Below, one piece after another: positions 55,640 through 64,000 of a stretch of DNA of 64,000 nucleotides. Position numbers and translations under genes: made by a program. Each line of letters starts with the position of its first letter. Positions within the stretch are counted from its first letter, which is position 1. The stretch comes from Siphonodentalium dalli (Eukaryota > Mollusca > Scaphopoda > Gadilida > Siphonodentaliidae). The stretch lies in assembly GCA_032622095.1 (NCBI GenBank), contig CP136066.1, positions 115,529,319-115,593,318 of the forward strand. The letters run 5' to 3'. Below the pieces are notes generated by a model, which made no database searches, was not told the origin of the DNA, and was given only the letters and a program-made list of their open reading frames with translations.

Positions 55640-56037
55640 ATGTGGTATGTGGTAGCCCAGTGGGTAGAGTGTCGGACTTGTAATGGTGTTAATGCACCGG
55701 CGTGAGTTCGCGCCTCGCTCGGTGGACTATTGTGTCCACAACAGTGGCTTGGCCGAATTGAGCGGTGTGTGTGCTATATATAGCCACAATCTGTTTCAAA
55801 TCTCGCGCCAGGTTGTGACCCTTGGGCAAGGTCACTTGTACTGTGCTCGCTTCGTCGTACCTAGACGCGAAATAGGTACCTGGTTGATGGGTATCCGTAA
55901 GCCGCTCTAGTGAAGCGCCTGTAAAATGGCAGCAGGCACAAGACTCGGCATTACTCATAAAAAACAGCTGGGGTAATAATGTGAGCGCTTAGAGCTACAC
56001 CAGGGATTAAGCGCTATATAAATGATATACATTATTA
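55640..56037 (+). mobile_element. tRNA-derived SINE with LINE-like tail
   Basis: The tRNA-like head has box A TGGTAGCCCAGTGG (55650-55663) and box B GAGTTCGCGCC (55704-55714). The central part contains 'acccttgggcaaggtcact' and 'ataggtacctggttgatggg', which resembles the conserved central domains of V-type SINEs. The tail 'gggattaagcgctatataaatg' (about 56002-56024) followed by 'attatta' closely matches the 3' tail of the LINE at 58518-60800. It is pol III-transcribed if active. Confidence 0.8.
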
Positions 56038-56212
56038 GTTATAGTATTAGATTAAAACTCAATTAAATATTTGTTAATGCATGCAATTACATACCTGTAC
56101 ACATAAATATTAAACAGGATATCAGAACCCTAAAACATGCAGTAGCTATAAGTGAGTGGTTTGGGGGGCTAGCCCGGGATTGTCGAAAGGGCCGAGAGGC
56201 ACCTCTCCTTAA

Positions 56213-57409
56213 CTCTTTCAATCCGGCAGCCCGCTAAAGCGGGCACAACATAATTTACGTCTATCCCGGCAGCCCGCTTTAGCGGGCAGAGCGCAATTGT
56301 CGGGAATAATACAATATTTCCAGAGATATATAAATGATTTTATTGGTTAGCGACTTGTATATCCTTCGGGTGCTATTCGGTATCAATATTAATTTATTGG
56401 TGCGCACGAATACCTAGCATGTTCGCCACTAAGAGAATTTTCGGGCCTAAATATAGACGTCACAATAACTATTTTGGGATTTCCTAAAAATCGATGATGC
56501 AATACTGCCTACAGGTGTGGTGTTTTGAGTCAAATTTCGATTTGGTTTATTGTTTATCACAAAAACAATACCGATAAAATTATTATTATTACGTTTATGA
56601 AATAAAGAAGATAATGTTGACCTTTCTAACGATGTTTTATTTGTGGTATCCGTCTAATGTCTCCTATTTTCAACGCAATGTTACGGAAATCACCATGCCG
56701 AACTACAGCGCGTCTTTAATAATAATAGCTGCACATGCATATTATAAACATGAAATCGACATTCATAAACATTTTGGGAATCCAATCAGGACATTGGCTG
56801 TTGTTTTAGTTGGAACGTTACTCATAATTCCTCAGTATACTGTCAAGTAAATCCCTGGGTCTAAAATTGCTAGATGTGGGAGTATATGTCTGTTTCGGTC
56901 AAATAGCATCTTTTTGGCATAGTAGCTGGGTTAGTACTGGTCTGATCTGCTCTTGCCTTTGATAAAGCAATTATGTTCAATGAACCGATTGGTAAAACAT
57001 TTGAAACCATGAACGGTGGCTTCACAACCAAGTTTATACACCACAGTGACACTTGCAAAGAATGACACATACATGTATGTATTTGTGGAAAACATTGATA
57101 TGCGAATTTGATATCCCAGATGCAGGTGATACATGCGACTATAGCATATGTTGGGATTCAATGTCCCTTCTCGGTTCTCACCTGCACACACCTGATATAT
57201 CATTTAGATGTGATGCCCCCCCCCCAACTGGTATATAACACAAATTGAAGGTCACCTGTTAACGATCATAAAACATTCAGTTTGCCATACCCAACATCAC
57301 TCTAAAGGTAGTGTTGCAGCAATATATCAGGGACACATAATTTTACTTGGGCAAGCTAATAAACCAGGGTTCTGGGACATCTATATCTGTATATTCAGGG
57401 ATGAAAGAG
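56213..57409. mobile_element. MITE/DNA element family E (TTAA site, CCGCTAAAGCGGG palindromes)
   Basis: The left end CTCTTTCAATCCGGCAGCCC and the right end TTCAGGGATGAAAGAG (inverted, short) are flanked by TTAA at 56209-56212 and 57410-57413. The left 80 bp has two 'cggcagcccgct..agcgggc' palindromes. It is 1.2 kb, AT-rich inside, with no transposase. The inverted ends are short, so the assignment is less sure than for families A-C. Confidence 0.55.
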
Positions 57410-57482
57410 TTAATCCCTCATAATTATGCCTTTATTGAGAACTTAAAAAAAAATAAAAAAATAAGCAATTTAGTGATGTTAT

Positions 57483-57971
57483 TTATTTTCTCTTCTTTCT
57501 TTTTTTCTTGGGATTAGATTTTTCAGCTGAAGATTCTGGAGTAGGAGGAGCTTTCTGTGGGTGCTGTTTTATCAGAGGTTGTAGTTTTTCTGCTTCGTCT
57601 TCATCTTTCCATTTTTGCTGTTCTTTTTTCGACCATGCAAGCACTCTTTGGGACTCTCTGGATCTTTCTTCCATCAATCTTTTGGATTCGGCTATTAATT
57701 CTTGCACCGAGAGAGTAGTGTCTGTGCTGGTGTTGTTGTTGTTGCTGGTGGTAGAGCTGGGGGACACCGGGATAAGATGGAATTCCGGTGTCCGTGGTGG
57801 CAAGCTGTCCAACTCCACCTCGAAGCTGGCGGCAGGAACAGCAGGGGTGGTTTCCTGCTCCCTTTCTCCGCTCGCCTCGACGACGACAGCAGGGACCTCC
57901 GGCAGATTAACGGAGTCCCTGCTAGCTGGTGCGATGTCGCCTGTCTCATGCAGGTCGGGTCGTCTGGGCAT
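57483..57971 (-). CDS. Hypothetical 162-aa protein, unidentified
   Basis: An intact frame starting ATG at 57971 (in-frame TGA two codons upstream) and ending TAA at 57483. Sequence features are an acidic/Pro-rich first half (VPAVVVEASGEREQETTPA), an Asn run, a helical charged part (LIAESKRLMEERSRESQRVL then AWSKKEQQKWKDEDEAEKLQ) and a basic tail, NPKKKRKKRK, resembling a nuclear localisation signal. AATAAA overlaps the stop. It could be a retrogene, a terminal exon or a transposon ORF. Both strands are open here because of GC-rich low complexity, so coding status is uncertain. Confidence 0.42.
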   Translation of the reverse strand: MPRRPDLHETGDIAPASRDSVNLPEVPAVVVEASGEREQETTPAVPAASFEVELDSLPPRTPEFHLIPVSPSSTTSNNNNTSTDTTLSVQELIAESKRLMEERSRESQRVLAWSKKEQQKWKDEDEAEKLQPLIKQHPQKAPPTPESSAEKSNPKKKRKKRK

Positions 57972-58437
57972 CTCTCAGACAACTCCAGCCTACTGGCTGT
58001 GCATGCAGTAGCTAATTAAATTATGTAGATTTTATACACAACAAACTTATCAGTGTTGTTGATAAATGGAGTATGTACATTTAGCGGATATAATTATAGC
58101 GAACTTCAAACTCTTAATCATTGTATTGCCATATCCATGGCTATAACCATTGGCAGCTATTCAATCAAATTTCTTCTAGAACTCCTCCTGAAGTGGGCAC
58201 AATCAGGGAAATCATGTTTCGTAGTAGAAGAAAAGATTTTTACGAATTAATCTATATATCCACGAGGTAGTAGTCATTGAAGACATCCTGGCTCATTTAT
58301 TCAATAAAAAGAGTTGCAATGGTAAGTTGTAAGCAACAATACATATGCATGTGAACACATGGTCTACCAAAGCAAATAATTATGAATCGGGGAGTGGGAA
58401 TACCGCCAAGAACAACACAGAGTATGAAGTATGAAAC

Positions 58438-59772
58438 TCAGCAGAATTGAGATCCCTTGGTCTGGTAACATACATTTTTTGCATACCCATAGGTAACCAA
58501 AAGAATAGAATGTTGAATATAATAATAATAATAATAAAGAACATTTATATAGCGCTTTTCCCAAAAGGCCCAAAGCGCTCGGCCACAACACAAGTTCACG
58601 CACAAATATGCAATATACAAGTGGGTCACGTAATAAACATATGCAGAACTAAGAGGCATCACTCTCAGGGACGACGTTTCCATAGTAGAATTCGAAAAGT
58701 TCCGATTTAAGTAATGTTTTAAAAGTGTCCATGGTATCGGTTTCTTTGTGTCGGCCTGTAGCCCATTCCAGACGGACGGAGCATGATATTCAAATGATCG
58801 TCTTCCGTAGTTTTCCGAGTCACGTCTAGGAACAGCCATCAGATTTTGATCTTCTGATCGCAATTTGAGCGGCGGAGAGTACATATTGAGAATAGAGTCA
58901 ATATAAACCGGCAAAGGCTTTGTGATGTCATTTGAGAATTTCTTATAACAAAAAGTGGCACATTTATAATCAATTCGAGCTTCAATTGGAAGATAGTGTA
59001 GTTTCGCGAGAAGAGGTGTGACGTGGTCAAATTTATGTTTTCGTAGAGCAATGCGAGCCGAAATGTTAATTATTCTCTGCAGCTTTACCAATTGATCTTG
59101 TGGCAGACCAGCGAATAGAGCATTGCAATAATCCAGTCGTGAAAATACAAATGAAGAGATCAAAGTCTTCGTGGATTCTACCGACAGATGTGATCGCATA
59201 TGAGAAATAAGTTCCAGAAATAAGGACTTGCACAGTGTGTTTATATGGGACTTCATGGACAGTCCTTTGTCTAAAATCACTCCTAAATTTTTGGCGTTAT
59301 CTGAGAATTCGATGTCGGCGCTGCCAATGCGTAGGGAGGTAACCTTGATAGCTTTTAAACGCTGATCCGTACCACAAAACATTAGTTCAGTTTTGTTCTC
59401 GTTGATGTGAAGTTTGTTCACCTCCATCCACTGTTTGACTTGCATCACCCCTGACTGCAAATGTGCGAGTTTTAAGTCTATATCGCACTGCTTAAAAGAA
59501 ATGAACATCTGGGTATCATCAGCATACATGTGGTAGCTGATACCGTTACCAGCTATTATGCTTCCGAGAGGTTGTGTGTATGCCGAATATAAAACGGGTC
59601 CCAGAACTGACCCCTGTGGAACACCGTATCGAATAGATCGCGATTTCGAACACGCGTCACCAATCACCACAGTTTGCGTCCGACCAGTTAGATAAGAAGT
59701 GAACCAGGAGAGGACTGTGCCAGAAACTCCAAATGTATCTTGACAAGCGTTGGGTGAGAATCTGATGGTCAA
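58438..59772 (-). pseudogene. LINE ORF2, C-terminal RT part
   Basis: After the frameshift: TFGVSGTVLSWFTSYLTGRT, GVPQGSVLGPVLYSAY (motif B), MYADDTQMF (catalytic YADD at 59515-59526), NLGVILDKGLSMKSHI, SRLDYCNALFAGLP, LAKLHYLPIEARIDYK and HAPSVWNGLQ. All are standard CR1/L2-like ORF2 blocks in order. The frame has no stop before the (TTA)n tail and runs through it as a Tyr run, then about 25 codons into flanking DNA. Confidence 0.9.
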
Positions 59773-60800
59773 TCGTATCGAATGCCGCTGAAAGGTCGGG
59801 GAATGCTATGGCGGAGACAAGGCCATCATCTGCGGCACACAGTAGATCGGTCGTGATGCGAATTAAAGCAGTTTCCGTACTGTGGTCCTTTCGATAAGCT
59901 GACTGAAATGGTTCGTTGAGATTGTTTTTATCCAGATGATTCCTTAATTGATACAGAACCATCCGCTCAAGAACTTTAGAGACGAATGGAAGGTTGGATA
60001 CCGGTCTGTAATTTGTTAGGACATTTTGATCCATGTTCGTCTTCTTCAAAAGCGGTATGACAAGGGCCTCTTTGATGTTTTGAGGCACGATGCCCTCCGT
60101 CATAGAAGAATTGATTAAATCCGCAATTGCCGGCGCTATTAAATCAATGTTTTGTATGAGGAGTTCGGTTGGAATAGGATCCAAAGCACACGTTGTGGGT
60201 GACATAGACTTCATAACTGTTATAACTTGCTCTGGTGTAACACGACTGAAACTATATAATCTCTCTCCAGTGAATTTAGCAAATTCGGCACACCCTGGTG
60301 TTTGATCTATGTCCTGCCTTAGCTGAGAAACTTTATCCTCAAAGAAAGAGGCGAAGATATCAGGCAGTTTATCAAGAGGTTGATCATTCGGGAGAACAGA
60401 TTTATTCGTTTTGCCGACCATGGTATTTGTGATGCTGAATAATGCCTTTGTTGATTTACACTGTTGAATTTTGTCATTGTAATACTCTGATTTGGCCTGT
60501 TTTATGAGATCGATAACATGTTGGTTAGACTGTGAATACATTTCACGATGAACTGTTAGTTGACTTTTTCTCCATTTACGTTCAGTTTGCCTCCGTTCGC
60601 GTTTAGCTTCCACGATCTCCTCTGTCAACCAAGGTGCAGACGTCCTACTTTTAGCGGTGTGTGTTGTTAAAGGGGCATGCTTATTTATGAGTGTGAGAAG
60701 TTTAGAATTGAAATCATTAGTCAGTTCAGCGCATGTTGATGTATTCAAAGAATTCATGACATCTGACAAGTCACTGACTGGAGAACGCAAGAGAATCTAT
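58518..60800 (-). mobile_element. 5'-truncated non-LTR retrotransposon (Jockey-superfamily, CR1/L2/Rex-like)
   Basis: The RT and C-terminal part of ORF2 are on the minus strand (60790-58518), with no endonuclease upstream; an in-frame TAG lies just before 60790. The 3' end is 'aagcgctatataaatgttct' followed by a (TTA)n tail at 58517-58537 (+ strand AATAATAATA), as expected for a CR1/L2-like LINE. Truncation at the 5' end is typical of target-primed reverse transcription. Confidence 0.88.
59740..60790 (-). pseudogene. LINE ORF2, N-terminal RT part (up to the frameshift)
   Basis: It contains NKHAPLTTHTAKSRTSAPWL (the linker after the endonuclease), LVIPLLKKTNMDQNVLTNYR, PVSNLPFVSKVLERMVLYQL and DLSAAFDTIDHQIL (RT motif A; catalytic Asp present). 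The frame then changes near 59738-59745, so this frame ends in unrelated residues. No AP-endonuclease domain precedes it. Confidence 0.88.
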
Positions 60801-61004
60801 GGGCTTCACGTTTCGAGATGTAATACACAGTAATTCATACAATATATGATGACCAGTTTGATATCAGAACACTTCAGTCTGTTATCCAATCAAAAAATGG
60901 ATATGATTGTCTCCTGTGCAGGTACCCTCAAATTATGATTACCTGTTTGATATCATAACGATTCTATCTGTTATCCATTCAGAAATAAATATGATACTGT
61001 GATA
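60801..61004. other. Spacer with duplicated segment
   Basis: 'gatgaccagtttgatatcagaac' and 'tgattacctgtttgatatcataac' (about 60848 and 60938), each followed by 'tctgttatcca.tca', form an imperfect tandem duplication of about 90 bp next to the LINE 5' end. Confidence 0.5.
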
Positions 61005-62580
61005 CAGGCCTCAGCCTAGGGGTTCAGAACAGGGAGACTTGAAGTCTCCCTCCAGGAAATTTAGGGAGACTTCAGGAAATTTAGGGAGACTTCTCCCACG
61101 CGTTTATACATCCGAACGGATTCTGCACGCATACCAATACAGATACAGACAGACTTCAGGGAGAAGTGGAGACTACCAAAAATTGACAATTTTCAAATAT
61201 CGCTTTATTTTATAACATAAAAATTAAAAAAAATTAAAAATAAGAAATAAAACTAAAAAAATTTGACTTTATCTGAAATTAGCCTAATTAATTGTTATTA
61301 TACATTTAAAAAATTTTGGAAATGTTTTGTGTAGCTATCATTTAAACTAGACAATTATCAAGTTACAGTAGTAGTTCATTTTTTAACTAAATGGAAGTAG
61401 TATTATTTCCTGAATCATGATGCATGTAACTTTGTAAGTTTAATTTGGTCACGGCTGTATAATGTGGGTGTCCGCTAAAATAAACAGTAAGGACTAACAA
61501 AGGAGTTGCAAAAGCTTTTAGTTTTATTGCTAAAGCTTTTATTAATTAATGGCCTGTCTTAATTAATGCCAACATCACTGGTATAATCCGATTAAAGCAA
61601 TAAACTTGACATTTATTTACGAAAGTGGTCTCTTCAAAAAGTGGGACGCGGTCCCTTCAAAAAGTGGGATGCGGTCCCTTTAAAAAGTGCGACGCGTTAC
61701 CGAAACGAACTTCCGAAGCGACTGGTACATACTCTGATAATTGTCCCCCGACGTTTCCGTCGGAGGACTATAGAAATGACCCTCGTCCGTCCGTCCGTCC
61801 GTACAAACACGTCCGTGCGTCCGAGATTGGGTACCTTCATGGTGTAATCAACTCCTCCTACAGTTTTAAATGTAGAGATTTGAAACTCTGGGATATTGTT
61901 CCTAACATGTTGATGATTTGCAACATCTATATAGCTAATACAAAAATATCATTTTTTTCGCGTTTGCATGCGTTTGTTCATCGGGTTGTTTTGTCCAAGA
62001 AATTTTGCGGTGGTTTACAACATCTATATACTGTATAACATTGTTGCAAATAGTATCCTTCTAACAAATCCAATCATGAAGTTTACCACTCGAGTCGGGG
62101 GACATGTGGTCTGCGACCTTTTATGTCGTAATTGTTTTATATCTGAAAAGCGGGACGGCGGTCTTTTAAGTTAATTAAAACTTTTATTTGTGACACTCAC
62201 GATGGTCAGTAACAACACAGATGCGAACATCTCATTGTGTTTTCAGCGTGTCAAAACATTCGTGATTAACATTCATTACCTCAAAGGGAACAAACGCGAC
62301 TGAATAACAACACAAAACAATAGGTCATATTTTATTTTTTATTTTAAATACTTGGGTCTTTGTCTCTGCATTGTCTGTTTCTTTTTGGGATGGCCGCCAC
62401 AATTCATCTATATGCGGACATGTCTGGGGAAAAAATCTAGAAAAAAAAATAAGAAAATAAAGAAAAAAAATTCCCCTAAAATTGAAGGCGACTTCGATTT
62501 CGCCTTAGAGCGACGATAGGGTGAAGTCAGCGACAGTAAGGCGACAATCTCGCCCGAGTCGCCTTGTGAGCTGAGGCCTG
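61005..62580. mobile_element. hAT-like non-autonomous transposon with 8-bp target duplication
   Basis: The 11-bp ends CAGGCCTCAGC (61005-61015) and GCTGAGGCCTG (62570-62580) are perfect inverted repeats. They are flanked by an identical 8-bp duplication CTGTGATA (60997-61004 and 62581-62588). Eight-bp duplications with CAGG-type ends are diagnostic of hAT elements. Subterminal repeats are present: 'gggagacttgaagtctccct' at the left and 'gcgactt/gcgaca' motifs at the right. No transposase frame. It carries a nested repeat (61745-62070). Confidence 0.85.
61620..62070 (+). repeat. 23-bp triplicate and hairpin/GTCC repeat nested in the hAT element
   Basis: 'ttcaaaaagtgggacgcggtccc' occurs three times (61632-61700). 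Then the hairpin GTCCCCCGACG / CGTCGGAGGAC (61743-61769) leads into CTCGTCCGTCCGTCCGTAC. A unit with 'taccttcatggtgtaatcaactcctcc' follows, homologous to 31267 and 31468. Confidence 0.7.
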
Positions 62581-62588
62581 CTGTGATA

Positions 62589-63418
62589 TCAGTGATATAT
62601 ATATATGCATGCCACTGACAGTATGCCAAGTGCTTGTAAGCATTAGTACAACCCAGCATACAGATATGAATCAATTTTCAAGATCAAAACTGGATCACCT
62701 TGAATATCCCATTATTAAATTAATTCAATATGACAAAAAGTATAACATTACATGATATGGCATTAGTATTCTGTAGATCAAGAGATTATAAACTGTTTAT
62801 ATTTACACAGAACATAGTTATCAATTAGGTTCAGAGTTAATCCTCTACAGATAGATTATCTTAAGATAGGTGGAGCTGCTGGCTTGCGTGATGTGTTCCT
62901 TGACTTAATTATGTGCACCTGAATGGGTTTTCGTTTCTTGCTGACCAGGATATGTTGTCCTCGGAATGACCGTGACCTTACATTTAGAAATGATTTATCT
63001 CTATAGATATACTGCTTCATGAGTTGCGTTCATGAGCAGATTCTAAATTTCTCTCGGATTAAATATGTAATGTTAAGCGGATACCTTCAGAGTTATGTAT
63101 ATTATATACCTTGTATAAACAACTGAACAAGGAACATCCCACAAGCGGTATGATCATATGTTAGTGTGTTATGTCGATCAAAGGCTAAACATCGATTATG
63201 CTACAACCAGCGTCCTTGTTCTCAGATATGAATAACTAAATTCATACAATACAAGATAACCTTGCTTTCAATTATCTATAAATGCAGTATGATAAGAGCT
63301 CTTACGAATAATAGGATCTGTTTTGGCAAGAAAACTCTCATACTCTCAAGACTAGAATGACTTCCATAATCTACACTAATAAAACTAAATTTTGTTTATT
63401 TGTTTGTCGTTTGTCTGC
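62589..63418. other. No gene recognised
   Basis: AT-rich, featureless apart from a short (AT)n run near 62600. Confidence 0.4.
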
Positions 63419-63422
63419 TTAA

Positions 63423-64000
63423 CCCTTTGAACCCTGACGTCCTGAACGTTAAATGGCCCCAACCCGAGGCGCCTGACGTTATATATAATAGTGTTCCGAC
63501 GACGTAACTCATAAAGCTCTTAATTGGGACGTATATACATGTATAACTATACGGCAATCTACTATGCTAACTGAACAAGTGTGCGGTGAAATATGTCACA
63601 ATGCAATGTATTTCAACGAGACAGTCTATTCCACGTTCAATATACATGTACATGTATATAGATATATTGCGGCTTCCTTTGGTCGCGCTATATATTTATA
63701 ACGAAATTCTTACACTTTGCCTACAATAGAAGGCGTTTCTCAAAATGCACCTGTGTGCTTGCGCGAAGAAACAGACCCCATGTTTCCAATTTGGCTGCTA
63801 ACATCAGAGGTATGAACATGTGACTCATTCGCGCAAAGTATAGAAGCACTATTCTAGTTAATTTGGGCTTTGATCGCGAAATTTCTAACGAAATACTTCC
63901 CCTTTTCCGACGATAAAAAGCATTTTTTTCTCTCGGAATAGGCCTCTGCGCATGCGCGAAGAAACAAACCTCTGTCGTCAGTTTGTCGATCAAAGTCATG
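63423..64000. mobile_element. Left end of a TTAA-type element running off the window
   Basis: TTAA (63419-63422) is followed by CCCTTTGAACCCTGACGTCC, the same kind of terminus as families A and D. An internal imperfect duplication ('tgcgcgaagaaaca.acc' near 63760 and 63954) is present. The minus-strand frame 63721-63999 lies in this duplication and is not recognisable. Confidence 0.5.

Noticed and set aside
55640-55720. A functional tRNA gene
   Set aside because: Boxes A and B are present, but no complete cloverleaf is evident, and the sequence continues into a SINE body and LINE-like tail.
57483-57971. The missing PLC-beta coiled-coil C-terminus
   Set aside because: It is on the opposite strand and does not resemble the beta-class C-terminal repeats, although it is also rich in Lys and Glu.
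57508-58019. Plus-strand frames of 105 and 167 codons
   Set aside because: They are the opposite strand of the GC-rich 162-aa minus-strand frame; Ser/Cys-rich composition is typical of a shadow frame.
63721-63999. 92-aa minus-strand frame at the window end
   Set aside because: It spans an imperfect internal duplication of a TTAA-type element and has no recognisable domain.

Overview
This window is AT-rich eukaryotic (animal) DNA. The only gene that can be followed confidently is a phospholipase C-beta (PLCB1/2/3-type) on the + strand. Sixteen exons lie between 10228 and 54079, each bounded by AG/GT and phase-compatible with the next. The PLC sequence, the many GTCC-rich repeats, and a Ngaro-like tyrosine-recombinase retrotransposon with an SGNH hydrolase domain suggest a marine lophotrochozoan, most likely a mollusc. 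That placement is inference; no species can be named from the sequence alone.

Gene layout: exons 1-5 encode the end of the EF-hand-side region and the PLC X box, including both catalytic histidines. Exon 6 is a long acidic X/Y linker. Exons 7-11 encode the Y box. Exons 12-15 encode the C2 domain and the segment after it. Exon 16 is a Ser/Pro/Lys-rich linker that ends in phase 1. The N-terminal PH and most EF-hand exons and the C-terminal coiled-coil exons were not found. They are either outside the window or too short and diverged to see. A phase-neutral 48-nt candidate cassette exon (32893-32940) sits in the ~10 kb intron between exons 6 and 7.

The introns and flanks are filled with mobile DNA. 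(1) 1-10 kb: arrays of ~160-bp units, several MITEs, and a 225-bp near-perfect palindrome. (2) 11.8-21.6 kb, minus strand: a decayed Ngaro/DIRS-type element (SGNH hydrolase, gag-like region, zinc knuckle, RT, RNase H, tyrosine recombinase) whose SGNH domain appears to be split by ~4.8 kb of nested repeats. (3) 23.0-23.9 kb: a 25-bp minisatellite. (4) 24.5-27.1 kb: a cluster of fold-back elements. (5) 27.4-28.2 kb: a pogo/Tigger-like element. (6) 29-38 kb: further tandem arrays, a poly-C fold-back element and an 18-bp satellite. (7) 41.2-42.1 kb: a PIF/Harbinger-like remnant. (8) 55.6-62.6 kb: a tRNA-derived SINE, a truncated non-LTR retrotransposon with a similar 3' tail, an unidentified 162-aa minus-strand ORF and a hAT-like element with an 8-bp target duplication.

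Two patterns recur. First, many MITEs of different sequence share TTAA target sites and ends starting CCCTTT or a variant such as CTCTTT (piggyBac-like). Second, repeat elements follow a common plan: a short hairpin, then a GTCC/GTCT-rich tract, then diverged units of ~150-200 bp. I found no prokaryotic features, CRISPR array or functional RNA gene.
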